A stretch of DNA of 64,000 nt, taken from contig OY292275.1 in NCBI GenBank assembly GCA_958496175.1, positions 51,103,701 through 51,167,700 on the forward strand, written 5' to 3'. A program made the position numbers and the translations under genes. This document shows positions 22,335-35,400 of the stretch, piece after piece; the first letter of the stretch is position 1; every line of letters begins with the position of its first letter. Under the pieces are notes generated by a model, which was given only the letters and a program-made list of their open reading frames with translations, made no database searches and was not told the origin of the DNA. This stretch comes from Sisyra terminalis. Its lineage: Eukaryota; Arthropoda; Insecta; Neuroptera; Sisyridae.

Positions 22335-24065
22335 CAAGAATCCCATTGCACTCCAGGCTCATTTCCCATTGTGCCCCAGGGGATGGGGCAGAATGAGAAA
22401 TAAATAAAGCTCAATTGAATAGATTAGTGCTCAACTTAAATAAGTTTTTACATTGTTTTAATTGGAGGTGGTTGGGATCACAAAATTTGAATGATCCATT
22501 ATTTCGACAAAGTTTGAATTAGCCAAAATCCACCCCATTTATTTATTTTCTTTTATTTGTGTGTTTCAGTATTCAGTTCATTAGTATTTCTGGGGATGAT
22601 GGATGTTAATTTATAACTGATGATTATAAAAAAAAATTGTGGTGTTGAGCCTTTGAAAAATTTGCAACTTTTTTTAAACTATTGATGATTTTATGAATCC
22701 CTTGCTGTTAGATTAGTTTTTGATATGTTTTTTTTTCATTTCGGTTTATCATTTATTTATCAATTTGAGTTTTTATATTTAAATCACTTGCTTCTTTATC
22801 CTCAATAGCAATAGCTTAACCTATTTATTCTGGAGAATGATCGTCCATTGAAAAGAATAAAAAAATGTTTCTATTATTTCAAAATCCCGCTAATATATAT
22901 TGGTATTAAAAAGGTCCCCAACCGCTGGGGCCCCGAAAACGTTGCTTCCCTATTGCTACGTTACTGCCTTGAAGCTCCTTTTTTGCATTCTTCAACAAAA
23001 TCCTGGCGTTTATATCTCTGTGAAGAAAAGCACCTCTATTGCTTTTTGTCCTAGTATAACTGTTGTATGTCCCATGTAAAATATTCATAATAAATCATGA
23101 AATGGTAATTGAAATAATAATACAATTAAAATAAAATGAAGTTAGTAGCAAAAAATGGTGATATAAAGAATTCAAACACAAAAATGGCAACAAATCAGCT
23201 TATAGTTTTCTCAAAAACCTTCTAGTTTGATTGTCTACTTTTACATTTATCATATAAGATTTAACTTTTTCAAAAATTATAAATTACTAAATTTAAAGTT
23301 AATATTTTATTAAAAACTGTAAGGTTATTAGACCATTGTTGTCTTCAACTAAACATATCTTTTCAAATATCATGAGGAGCGAAGTATTTTATTAACCTTC
23401 AATTAACTTAAATTTTCGCTAAATTTAATTAAACCGTAATTTAACCCAAATCAAAACAAAAAAAAATCCGTCTCATTTAAAATTTGCGTCTAGACATTTT
23501 TTTCCGCACGCGATAACGTGTTATTAACGCTTATTCGCATGTGAATATAAAATTGTTTTAATCCGTTACCTTTCAAGATTGTAATAAATCCATTAGTATT
23601 TTGTTAGAAATGAAAAGAATGACGTCAAATAAAAATTTACCTGTGAATCTAAAAATAAATTTCACTTTAAATATAAAAAACACTCGAATTTCACTCTACT
23701 TTATTAATTATTAGTTGGCAAAGGAAACATTTCATTCTATTTAAATATGTAGTGTTAATTCTTTATTCAAAAAGCTGTAGTTTCGACTAAAATTCCGACG
23801 AAGAAAACCGGACTATTATTTTGAGTCCGACAAATGAAAAATAGCTTTGATGTGTCATTTTTTGGATTGTTTCTTTTGTTGGCATAAAAGGGTTCTTATT
23901 TCAATTGAAATCTGAAAAACTAATATATGCCTCTCATATAGATTAAGAAAATCAATAGGTATAACAGTATATTGTATAATGTGTAAATTTATTAAGGGTT
24001 TGCCAATTTTATACAAAATTTAAAAAAAAAACCATTCCAAGTTTGCATTTTTTGCTGTTTTCTGC
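22335..24065. other. AT-rich sequence without recognised features
   Basis: Short overlapping open frames at 22,848-23,088 have no recognisable domain. Nothing else was found. Confidence 0.45.
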
Positions 24066-24205
24066 CGGACAGCAGATTTACTTATTATCGTTGTGGGGTT
24101 TGGGCCTAGGGCTGCATGATTTTAGAGACGGCATAATTTTTAGAACGCCAAAATTTTAAAGGCGAAGAATGTACGAACAATTCAAATTTAAAAGTTGATT
24201 TTAGC
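24066..24205 (-). repeat. Dispersed repeat, copy 1
   Basis: The reverse complement aligns with 56,560-56,680. Shared blocks are TTTGAATTG, GTACATT with TTCGCCT, and CCCTA followed by a CTAGGCCC box. The family is unknown; the C-run next to the shared CCTAG box could mark an element terminus. Confidence 0.5.
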
Positions 24206-24649
24206 TAGTTTCGCTATGAAAGTATGAAATATCTTCGCTAAAGTTTAATAAACATTTTATATCGAATTACTTTCAAATTTATCACATCACATTTTCCAAT
24301 TGTTAACTCACTGGCAATTAGAGAAGTGGCATTTCGGGGATATTCAAAACAAATTGGAGATCCTCATAAAAATAATTTTTTAAGAACCATAAAACTTTTT
24401 GGTAAATTTGATCCTTTTTTATCAGACCATTAAAAGCCCTACGCGAATCCTGATGGTCGAAATACGTCGTTCTTTTTTAAAACAATCTAGTATACTTACG
24501 ATTTAGAAAAGACCTTCGTAAATATATTCTTTAACATTATCTCCTTTAAGATTCAATACTGAAAATATATAGAACAACATAACCCAGTAGATTCACCGCT
24601 GTATTTTAACGCCTTATATTGGCAAATGATTGTCATTTCCCCAATTGTT

Positions 24650-24968
24650 CCATATTACAATAAGTATTAAGTAAAATATGTAAATAACACATAAATTAAA
24701 TAAATAAAAAAGGCCAAATTCAAACGTTGTTAAGCGTTTTTCAAAATATATCACAGGCATCAATGATTACAAATAGTACATAGGCAAGTAGGCGTAAAAA
24801 TTTGCAGAAAATGTCGAGGGACATCTTAATTTTCTAGAGGTATGAAATATACTTTTTATCCGATTTCCATGCCTACCGAATATACATAGAAAATTTAATG
24901 GAAATTGGTCGAGCCGTTTTAGAGTTATAAATAGTGTAATTAACACGACTTTCTTTTATATATGTAGA
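24650..24968 (-). mobile_element. Helitron-like element fragment (5' part)
   Basis: On the minus strand it begins TCTACATATATAAAAG after an A, as expected for a Helitron 5' end. It continues with a segment that closely matches the element at 37,268-38,081: TATTCGGTAGGCATGG, AGTATATTTCATACCTCTAG and TATTTGTAATCATTGATG. It lacks the hAT insertion found in that copy, so it preserves the empty site. No CTAG terminus was found, so the 3' end is missing. Confidence 0.65.
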
Positions 24969-25091
24969 TATATTGTATAACGGAATCTAGGACGGCATCG
25001 GGCCTAAATCTGCCACTGATCTTTGGTAAGGTTCTTTAAATCGGGATAATTCAATATAAACTATGCGATAACTAATAAAGAGATACCTAAC

Positions 25092-25937
25092 ATGCCTAAA
25101 CATGCACCTAACATTTGGTTGACGATCAATGGCGTAGGCGCTGGAATATGGGGGGCAAATCCCAGGAAACGAATATTTGTAGGCCTGGGTAAAATGCCTA
25201 CAGTATTCCAAGCAGAAGTCTATGCCATAATCATCTATCTTCAAGAAAATATGAGAAGAAATTATCACAATAAAAATATAAGAATCTTCTCAGACAGCCA
25301 AGCCACAATTAAAGCGATTGAAAATTACCAGACTAGCTCTAAGCTGGTCTGGGAATGTAAAACACTCCTTACCCAGTTGGCGACATCCAACAGGGTTACA
25401 CTTGCTTGGGTACGGGGGCACTCTGGTATCAAAGGCAACGAAGAGGCAGACGAACTCGCAAAGGCGGATTCAAGAATGTCATTCATGGGTCCAGAGCCGG
25501 CTATAGGCCTACTGAAGTGCATAACACTGGGTAGAATAGCTGAATGGACGCAGAATGAACAAATAAAATCCTGGAATAACTATGCAGGAGGCAAGTTCTC
25601 AAAGGTCATGATAAAGAAACCTTTGAAAGAACATAACAAAAGACTTGTAAATCTAAGAAGGAAGGACATCAAAACGCTGGTAGGCCTATTAACAGGACAC
25701 TGCGATTTGAGGAAACATCTCCAAACTATGGGGAAGAACACAGAGTCAGCAGCTTGCAGGAAATGTGGCGTGGAAGATGAAACTGCCTCCCACGTACTGT
25801 TTGACTGCCCAGCCATGACTCAAAGTCGTCTCAACTCGCTTGGTCCACCCGGACATGAGCTAGGGAACATACCCAGAGATCCAGTTGACTGTCTGCTGAG
25901 GTTCATATCAGAAGCAGACCTGACCAACTGGAACTGA
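25092..25937 (+). CDS. LINE ORF2 C-terminus: RNase H plus CCHC knuckle (truncated)
   Basis: This 281-codon open frame is the longest in the window. Residues 14-20 (GVGAGIW) are the second strand of an RNase H fold. E42 (FQAEVYAI), D68 (RIFSDSQA) and D120 (KGNEEADELAK) match three of the four catalytic acids, and LAWVRGHSGIKGN contains the conserved histidine. The first acid, expected in a TDGS motif just before GVGAG, is replaced by LTIN. A C-terminal knuckle C202-x2-C205-x8-H214-x4-C219 follows (CRKCGVEDETASHVLFDC). RNase H of I/LOA/R1-type LINEs degrades the RNA template after first-strand synthesis; the CCHC end is typical of the same proteins. The start near 25,092 is where intact sequence begins after a 5' truncation, not a real initiation site. 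Codons are better balanced than in the neighbouring DNA, suggesting a fairly young insertion. Confidence 0.85.
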   Translation: MPKHAPNIWLTINGVGAGIWGANPRKRIFVGLGKMPTVFQAEVYAIIIYLQENMRRNYHNKNIRIFSDSQATIKAIENYQTSSKLVWECKTLLTQLATSNRVTLAWVRGHSGIKGNEEADELAKADSRMSFMGPEPAIGLLKCITLGRIAEWTQNEQIKSWNNYAGGKFSKVMIKKPLKEHNKRLVNLRRKDIKTLVGLLTGHCDLRKHLQTMGKNTESAACRKCGVEDETASHVLFDCPAMTQSRLNSLGPPGHELGNIPRDPVDCLLRFISEADLTNWN

Positions 25938-26089
25938 AATTAAACTAGGGCGCAATAGTCCTTTTAGGACGCAGCGCAGAGGAACTCGCAGGAGAGGCCC
26001 CCAGATCAAAGGAAAAAAAATGGCAACGTTTAACCAGTCTATGTACTGTAAGATCTAAAAATACATTTCCCGGATATACTTCTTTTTAA
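25938..26089 (+). mobile_element. 3' UTR of the RNase H LINE
   Basis: After the stop codon a GC-richer tail contains GGGCGCAATAGTCCTTTTAG and CGCAGCGCAGAGGAACTCGC, then an A-rich stretch near 26,010. Composition returns to background by about 26,090. The exact end and target duplication were not resolved. Confidence 0.5.
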
Positions 26090-28037
26090 CAAGTGGCCTA
26101 AATGGCGCTAAAACGATTTTGGTATACTTAGTAATTAATTTATGACGACTATTTTATCACTATAATTATTTAACGTAATTGTATATGCATGGTAATGTTG
26201 TGGAAGTAAAACGGAAAGAAACTAATCCTCCAAGTACTTTTCTTTCGAAAATTTTCCCTCAAAAAATGTAATATCTACTGGTATGCTCACTTTCATATAA
26301 TAATATAAATGCTTTTATTTATTTGAATCTATTTTACAGTTGTAACAATTATAATGCTATGATATACTAGGCGTAATTTTTTTTCTTTTTACTAAGTTCT
26401 TGCACAATAAAATATAAATTATAAAAACATTGAAAATAAAATTAAAACAATCGCTGGGAAATACGACTTTAGAACACTATAGAGTATGAGTTGTACTACC
26501 TCGTATAGTATTTCACGGTTCATATTTCACGTAAATCTATGTATTTTATTTCTCACATTTCTGGCTAGTGTTAGCTTAAAACGTTATACCAATTTCAGAA
26601 TTGTTTTCTTTATTAACATGTGTTGATGAATATGTAAATTTTGTTAATCTTTTACTTAGTTTAAATTTAAGGTTCTCGATTTTATTATGTATAAGAAAAA
26701 GCAAAATATGATAGTAAACATAGGTATATTAACACAAGATAATTGCAAATTTTCTTTGCATAAATGCTAAAACAGAAATTTATTTAGTATAGACATATTT
26801 ATTAGGTAACAAATCACTTATTTATTCATTAATTTCTAACCATCCTTGTTAATTTCTATTGACAGTATGAAAGTGTGGCTGAAACAACAAAATTTGTTAA
26901 TCGCTCGAATATTGTCGGTGATATTCTAATTTAATGAAATTACATTGAATGAGGAGGTGAAGAAATTAACAAGAACGTCATAACGACGAAGACGCCAACA
27001 AAGTAATTACATAATAATTAAACGAGCGAAGCCAAAATAAATCGTGAATTTTCGTTCATGTTTTTCCATTCAGAAACGACCAATTTGAGTGTCTTGACTT
27101 TCCCCAAAACAATTACCTTTTCAATGTGCAGTAATTAATTAAGCGCAATAATTTCTCCCGCGAATATATTTTCCGCTTCTTGTTCACATTATTATCGAAA
27201 TTTAATATCGTGCGAGATCAATCTAAATGCGAAAATTGCACTCAATTCCGGCCAGAAAAATCTCAATTTAATCGCACGATCGAGGGAGATTAATTCGCAT
27301 TTGTTGAGGAGCGAACAACAATAATTTTCAATTAAAAATTGAGGTAAACATTGGGCGACTATTAACGGCCGTCTGTTGCGATTCCCATCGCTACAATTCC
27401 GAGTTATAAAAACATGAGCTTTATTATTATCGAAACGGCGACAACAATGCTATTATTTCGACGTCATATTCGAGCTTGATTTTCGGCCAAATCGACAGTG
27501 GGCTTTAATAATAAAGCCCCGATTTGATTTGGATATGGCAGCGCCTCCGTCACAAATCTGGCAAACAAATAAAAATAAATTGAAATGGCGGCAAATAAAA
27601 GAAAACGCGTCGCCATAACATCATTATAATCGCTTTTTTATATATTTATTGTAACGATATAGAATGTTCAAAATCAATTTATATATATAATCTAAATTAT
27701 CAGAAATCGTATCAGTTTTCCCGAGATATTTTCCATCATTTACGTTACGTGAACGTATAATTTCGAAAATCAAAAAATTTCAGATATAACCCGGGAAAAT
27801 TGTTAATTTACAACATGAAAAATTGCATTGGGAGTGATAAGACCAGTTGTGACATTGACAGATGGTTTGATTAACGTAGTTAACTTTGGTCAGTTTAGTT
27901 ATTTAGTTAAACACTGTACAGTAAAAATCCTATGGTTTCCATAGTTATCAAATGAATGCAGCATCATTATTTGGGTTTCATTTATAATTATTTCTACAAT
28001 GATATACTTCATTAAATTGCAGTTTATCACCTACTAA
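26090..28037. other. Unique sequence with a more complex central part
   Basis: No gene was found. The part at 26,870-27,660 has more balanced base composition and fewer homopolymers than its surroundings, as conserved non-coding DNA often does. I cannot assign a function. Confidence 0.45.
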
Positions 28038-28983
28038 TCTTCTATTATTATAAAGAGGAAAGATTTGATTGTTTGTTTGCTTTGAATAGTCTCCGAAACT
28101 ACTTGACCGATTTGAAAATTGTTTTCACTGTTGGGAAGCTACATTATTTCCGGTGAACATGGGCTATATTAAATTTTCAAAAAAGTTAGGGGTCCATACT
28201 AAAACTCCAATATATTAACCCAAGGTCTGAAAAAGTTACCAAAAAACATTATTTTATCGCGTGCGCTGCGAAAACTATAGGTTATAGAACAAAATAATGT
28301 AGTACGATTTTGCAGAACATATCATTATCTACAAAAAATAGACCGACAGCATATGTCTAACTATTATAGTTATGTCACAATAAGCCTTTTTTCATTTTAA
28401 AAAATATATAATTGCCACCGTTATAAAAGATCTTTTATTTATACTTTGGGACTAATCCTTATCAAAATAAATGACTTCATATTTAAGTTTGCTTCAGTAC
28501 CATTATATAACTTTTTGAGTTATTCAATTTGAACATTTCATTCGAAAGATATCACAAGTTTAAAAATGTAAGTTATTTGAAAAATGTCGCATGGTCACCC
28601 CATTTTACTTATAATTAAGACCAACTTTATTGAACTTGGCGATATTTTTTATTTATGTATAGATGCTGATTGATTTACAGATTATTTGGTCTACGGTAGG
28701 TAAACCTACCGTAGCTTTACGCAATAGACATACTCTTTTTAGATATTTATAAATATTTTTTGAAAATTAATTGATTATTACATAGAACATTTTTATTCTT
28801 TGCGACAGTTTATTAAATATGTCTTTTTAAAGTCGACGAAATAGTGTTTTTAAGTATGATTATGTTTTTCGTAAAAGAAATAAGAAAAATAAAAATTTGC
28901 ATATACCACTATAAATGGCAAATTTGAAGAGAAAACATAACCTACACATACGTTACGCAGACGAAGTTGCGGGTATCAGCTTG
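28038..28983 (+). mobile_element. Helitron-like non-autonomous element
   Basis: It begins TCTTCTATTATTATAAAGAG after an A. It contains the widespread insect segment CTCCGAAACTACTTGACCG and CACTGTTGGGAAGCTACAT. It ends GACGAAGTTGCGGGTATCAG followed by CTTG and a T. The last bases are the usual CTAG with one change, and the preceding CGCAGACGAAGTTGCG can fold as the subterminal hairpin. No Rep/helicase coding is present. Confidence 0.55.
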
Positions 28984-29506
28984 TGCCAAAATAATTACAA
29001 TGTAGTAAACTTTTAAAGTATAAGTCTTTCTTTTTGAAATAATGTTTCACTATATCCTTGTGCGAAAGCTCGATTTTACACTTTACAAATAATGAAAATT
29101 ATAATTTTCCAGCTCTTATTGGTATATTTTTGTCGCTTGAGACTTCAGGAAGACAAAAAATTTGTGCTAATATTTTCCAGGAAAACATTATTAAAAAAAG
29201 ATAAAGCAGTTCAGAACTCTTTACTGACTAAATTTAGCTTTTTCTTTAAATAGTGACAAGTCGAAAAATATGTAATTTTTATGTTTTCTGAATTACATTT
29301 TTGTATGCTTTCTAATCATGCAGATTATATCAATTAGGATGTGAAAGATGATCAATTTTCAAAGTCTAATTGCTTTCATTTAACAGCAAAAATTAATTAT
29401 TGAATATTGAAACTTGTATCCTTCTATATCATATGAGATATACCGGAAAGTAATTTGAAAGTAATTAAAAAAAGTAATTTGAAAGAACTTGAAAAAATAA
29501 ACTAAA
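28984..29506. other. AT-rich sequence
   Basis: No gene. ACCGGAAAGTAATTTGAAAG at 29,443-29,462 resembles the inner end of the adjacent MITE and may be a fragment of the same family. Confidence 0.45.
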
Positions 29507-29508
29507 TA

Positions 29509-30382
29509 TTAGGTGTACCGGAAAATTTTGCTATAACTTTTGATTTTAAATCAATGATATAATCTGTCTCAATAGTATAATAGCTCAGTTTTAGCATCTA
29601 GTATGCAAATATGCAATGTCAATATAGTAAAAATCTTTTCGTTACTAAGGATAATATCAAAACATTAATATTGAAGATCACTTAAGTTTTAATTTTCTTA
29701 CCACTTAGTAATTGTTGTAACTATATAAATAAACAAAATTCCGATGAAATAACTTTGTACAATTATAGTTGGTACGGCCATATCACCTCCTCTCTTAATT
29801 TATTATGTTTTTCCAAGGTTTTTCTTCTGCAAAAGAGTCTTGCATTATAATGTTGCAACATAAAATTTTATTTGTTAATAGTTCTCGGACACTTTTGAGT
29901 ATTTGGTTTGTCGGCCAAAATTGATTAGGATTACTTGACAACTATTTAACTTTCTGGTATACATTTGGCACCAATTCACCCCTTAATTTCTTATTGATTA
30001 AATTTTGTGCTATTCTTCATTGGTACCAGTTGGAGAAATTAAAATTATCGAATTTGAATATAAACTTAACTCATTTGGCATTAATGAACTTCAAATGCAC
30101 TTAGATAAACATTAAAAATGTTTTCAGTATCATCTTTGAGGGTGATGCTCCCCTGTGAAGCTCAAAGAGTATACAATACAGTATTAGTATTCCTTTGGGT
30201 TTTTGGTCTAACTATTTCAATATAGATTTCGGAATAAAAAATATTTTGTAATTTTTTATTAGTTAATAACTTACTCTAATCATAAAATGTCTTTAGTACC
30301 ACTTTGAGATAACTTCTAACCAGATAAATGGCAATTGAATGACTATAGGTTTAAAAAGGAAATTACTTTCCGGTACACCTAA
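29509..30382. mobile_element. Mariner-type MITE, copy 2
   Basis: The terminal inverted repeat TTAGGTGTACCGGAAA is perfect over 16 bp at both ends, and TA flanks both sides (29,507-29,508 and 30,383-30,384). The 874-bp body has no recognisable transposase. It aligns with 8,046-9,199 and supplies the empty site for the hairpin inserted there. Confidence 0.85.
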
Positions 30383-30384
30383 TA

Positions 30385-32369
30385 TCAAATGGCTCCATTT
30401 GTTTTGTGGTACATTTATACTCATTTTAGCAATAAAAAGATGAATGATTAATTATTTTTTCCAAGCATGGCGGAAAAAACTTCTAAACTAATTTATAAGC
30501 GCAAAAATAAGCTTGAGCATTTTGTCGTCTGTATGATAAAACGAGACAACTTTGTGCATGATTAGTTCAGTTTGTAATTAACTTTATAAATAATTATTTT
30601 GTTGGTAATAAACGACGAGATGACATCTTGATTTCGGAAATAATTGCACAAAATTCACTCCTATTAATTACGTAAATCTACGAATTTATCAGTGTGAAGC
30701 GTTCAAAGTTCAAATATGTTTTACAAACTTTCTTCTATCTATCCATCTATCTATCTATGTAGGATATGTGCTGTTATATGTATAACTAAATTACTTGTAG
30801 ATAGTTGTTTGTTGTTACGAGAACATCGATTTTCTCGAATATGAGAAGCCAAAATGAAATTGTCTTGTGAAGATAATTTGGCCTGATGTGGTTCCACGTG
30901 TGTGGTAATATGAATAATTTGTGATGATTATAGTCGACTTTTATGAAAAAGCTCAGTTTTTGATTAAAAAATTTCTTTTTTTTTATAAGAAATGCAATTA
31001 GTTTCCATTAGTTTCCAACCGAGAAATAAATTTGGTTTGAATTTACGAATAAATAAACTAATTAATCTTCTTCATTTTTATAACGTATTACCGTTTAAAT
31101 TCTAACATTTAATTAAATTTTATTTTATTTTTTTATCCTATAAGTATCTCTGAATGCATTGCAATGTGAACATTTTTTATATGGAAGATTTTGCTAGAAA
31201 TATTCTTGTTTCAGTATCCCCAAATCCATATCTTTTTTGGATGTACGTTAAAATGTTCATACAAAACTCAAAAACAATAAATCATAGAAAACTGTAAACT
31301 AGTTGTTTATATTTATATTTAATTTTAAATACAGTAATCTTCCGCTTTACGGACAGGATACATTCCTCATAAGCTAACCGTAAATCGAAAATCGTTAAAC
31401 GAAACCGCTATTACTATGAGATCCTATTGGAAAGTGATAGATGCGTTCCAGTTAGTAAAAATACCTGTAAAATAACCTATATAAATAACCTATACATTCC
31501 CACTAAATATTGAGCGTAAAAAAATTAACAATGCAATTAATACCGCATAACATCAAATACAAATTCGTTACAACGTTTGATAACTATTTTGAGATTCCCC
31601 GTATACCAAAATCAAGCATAAACTAGATTTATGTACTAAAAATCTGTTTTATTATTTAATTTTTGGAATTCCTCATAAAAAATGTAAGCAAAACAAAAAA
31701 AAGTGCATATATTATCCATAATTGCGAATATTTCATCCGTATACCGCAATTTGAATACCTACTTAATTAATCATGTCTGTAATATCGAATTTTCGTTTAA
31801 TAAGCGTCCACAAAACGAAGTATTGCAAAGTAAATTTTCTTTATTGTTAAAGAAAGAACAATCAAAATCGAATCTTCCATACCGACCAAATAATTTAGCC
31901 CTTACCACTTAAAATTTTTGATTTTAGGAATAAATTTGAAAATATAATCATTGCTTCCAACTGTTAGTGTTTATTGAAAAATTTGTTGCCATTTTTTCAA
32001 TCTTAGTTTTTTTTTTTATTAATCGTGTAGAGCAAAAGTCGTTTTCTTTACTAAAAGTTATTAGAAATGCCATAATACCATACGGTATTTTTGGTATCAC
32101 GGTATTTTATCATACGGTACATTTTGGTTGTAAGCAGCAGTAAGCAATTGACAAAAATTACATACATAGTTATTGGTTAATTTTAATTGCTGTCAATTAA
32201 AATTTTATAAAGATCTATTCATATAAAGAATGTTTTAATTATAGCTACTGGTAATTGATATAAGTACCAATACTTTATTTTAATCCGGTGTGTTTCACCA
32301 ACAAGTCTGGCGTATGAATTTGTTTTAAATCATGGGACTATGTGTTTTTATCTAATATTTACAAGTTGC
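30385..32369. other. AT-rich sequence, one possible pogo-type end
   Basis: No gene was found. At 31,332, after TA, CAGTAATCTTCCGCTTTACG resembles a pogo/Tigger terminus, but no matching right end was located. Three CGGTA-containing repeats lie at 32,080-32,125. Confidence 0.4.
30733..30759. repeat. CTAT microsatellite
   Basis: An imperfect run of CTAT/CCAT tetranucleotides. Confidence 0.8.
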
Positions 32370-32402
32370 CTGATGAAGTTGGAATAATACCAACGAAACG
32401 TT
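32370..32402 (+). ncRNA. Hammerhead-like motif, family D
   Basis: The plus strand reads CTGATGA, extra A, perfect stem II GTTGG/CCAAC around AATAATA, then GAAACGTT. ACGT is self-complementary. The flanks lack Penelope coding. The downstream sequence to about 32,480 (CTACATCCTGATATATTC) loosely resembles the outer end of family C. This copy is single, not part of a hairpin. Confidence 0.55.
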
Positions 32403-35400
32403 GCAATTGAAATAAATGAAGTAAAACACTGTTAATTTATTTGGTCTACTACATCCTGATATATTCTTCACATTATACGTCGATTTAGACCTGAAAGAAA
32501 GAAAATCAATAATTAGAATTTATCTAAATAAAAATCAGTTAAATTACGAAAATTACATATTGAAGATTAAATCACCTAGATGTCGTACCTTCTAAATTTT
32601 GTTCTCCTTAAAAATAATCCTTCAAAATCGACGAGCTGGGAAAAAAACACACACAACACTCGTCACAGAAAGCACTCCTGAAAAGCTCACTTTCAATCTA
32701 CAAGTGGTCGTTTTTCGTTGCCTTTTCTTGAGTTTTACATTAAATTGCGATGAAGAACGATTGAATGCAAATTCGAAACCTTTCAATTTGTCGCTATTGA
32801 TGACAAGACCAAGATTTTCTGCGAATTGAATAGACGTGGGTGCCGGTGATGGATTTTCAAGCTTATGAACTTTTCAGCCGTCTGAATGGAAAAGCCCAAA
32901 GCAAATGAGATCTCGTTAAATTAGCGCGTTGAAATGAACAGTTTTGCGCCTCAACTACTTGTTTAGATCATTTTATACGACTTGATTTTCATACCAATTG
33001 TTAAAATGGAAATTTTGAAAAATGCTGACTTATAATTTTCCAGTTTATATTTTAGAAATTTGAAGATTTATACCAAAAAGTATTTTTATGTTATCATACA
33101 TTTATTTTAGTGGCGTTGTAAAACATGTAAGTTGAAATCCATATTTTTTTTTTCAGTAATAGTATCTACAAATTAGTCCTCTAGTATTACCTAGTAAAAT
33201 AAATACCCTACTTACTAAAAGCTTTTGAGTATGCACAAATCATTTTGTTATCGTGTGATCTGAATATTTTATATTGTGAAAACTATGAAATGCATTAATT
33301 ATTTTACTTTTGTGCATCTTAAAAGATTAGATAAACAATACAAAATGAAATAATTAGAATTTTATAAACAAAAGCGGATGATTTTGATTTTAAGAGCTTT
33401 TGTCAACTTTAGGTCTCTTTAATTTATAACAAAACAACTAAACGATTACTTTGAGAATCCCGATCATTTCTCTGGGGTAATGAATCATAAGAATGAGATA
33501 ATCATCAATCACTCCAGAGACAATATATCTAACTTCACTACTCTTTTTTTGGGTATTAAAATTTGGTTAAAAAATCCAAAATCTTCAAATTTAAAATAAA
33601 AAATAGTTTCAAATTACATAAAATTACATAAAACATAGTTCGAATCCTCCAGCTACTTAAACGCCGCTAAAGATCAATTGCATCTTATCACCGCCATGAT
33701 ATAGCAGCAAATTGCTGAACTGGTGCAAAGTACATAATAGTTCACAAAAAAAATTTTACATTTATTAAATTTCAAATTTTTCGCGATTTTTTTGTTAATT
33801 CAATTCTATTGTGGTATAATTTTCTCTTTAATGGCTAAATTTTCATTATGAGCCGATTTATTCACAAATTAAATTAAAATCAAAGTAGAGAATACAACGT
33901 GGCCAGACTTGACGGTTCTATAAGGGACATGAGCCAAAAATAACATACTAGCAATCATAAAATACATTAATAAAATAAATTTTATTTAGCCGTCGCTCAA
34001 AGGACCACTCCGAAAATTAATATTTTTTGTTGGTTGTCGAACGGCAATAGTGAGATTCCATCATCGTTAAGGAATCGAAGAATCCTCAAAGCTCTTTTTG
34101 CTCTTTTTCAAAAAGCTTTGAATAACTAGGTTCGGTTAAATTATTTTCGAATTTCGAAGTTTTCCAATTAAAAATGGTCCATCGACCGATTCCTATAGTA
34201 TGATATTTAAAAACATAGTCTTACATACTCTTAACAGTAAATCATCAACTTTTAAGTAGTAATATAGACTTTAACCCTTGATTTAACCCTTCCTTGATTC
34301 ATTTTGTGATTCAATTTTCTTATAATTGGTAAACGGATAACAAAATTATTGAAAAAAAATTTTTTGTCCTCATGTCAGCTTTCAAAAACCTTAAAAAATC
34401 TTTTGATGTATTTCTTCATTAACAGAAGCGCATTTTAGAAATTTGATTCTCTTAAATTTGCACTTGGGTTACAAAACACGGGCCTGCTTAAGATTTTTAT
34501 AATTCCATGCTCCATTTTCTTTCTTCCATCGTTCAAACGTCTTCCCTTAATTCAAAAAATTAATTTAATTTAAAAAACGCATGCTGCTGATATTCAGCAT
34601 CCTTATCTAACTAATAGAGTCACTCATCTGAACAATTAAATTTCAAAATGTCTTATTTTTTGGTATCTTTAAAATTGTCTGCCACTACGTTAACCGCGCA
34701 ATAATGATCTACCATGGTTATTTTTCAATAATAATTAATAATAATAATATATTTTTGAATTTCCAAACGGTAACCGTGGTCAAATCCTTTTAAAATCAGT
34801 CAATTTTTAATACCTGAGGTACCTGCGCAACACCTACGCCCGCCACGCTGGATTTAGGAACTCACAAATTCATGTATGTTCGGTTATGGAGACTCCCTGT
34901 ACAAAAATCTAAGTCTGGTCAATTATATACAGGTAGCTAGTCACTGGCTCTTAGACTACTATGTTAAGCGAAAATTGTAGATAGCCGGCTTACATTCTAA
35001 GCTGCCGATATGTTTTTTCCTTTTATGTAAACATATGTTTAACTTTGGAAAAGCTTGAAATAACATGTGTCATTTCTATATTATTCGTTATATAGTATAC
35101 AATACATTCATTTTGAGGTTCAAAGTTTGATACAATGCAAAATATTTTTATTAAATCATTGAACTTAACATTCCCTGTTCCCCTTAGTTAATTTCAAACA
35201 GCTAAACCAACTCTAACGATAAGATTTCCAAAGCTCTATGTTTAGTTTTTCCATAATATAATGCATTGTTGTTTCATCACTGAAAGTAATTTATTTATAA
35301 ATAACAAAAAATAGTATTAAAATTTGAGGATCATTCCGAAGTATTAAGTTTCATGTGCTCTCATGTGGGTTGTGGTTAATTTCTTTTTTATAGTTTTATA

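Noticed and set aside
31332..31360. CAGTAATCTTCCGCTTTACG as a pogo-type terminus
   Set aside because: Only one end was found and no inverted partner within 1 kb; noted in the surrounding region only.
33630..33660. AGTTCGAATCC as a pol III box B
   Set aside because: No box A at a suitable distance and no tRNA-like fold.
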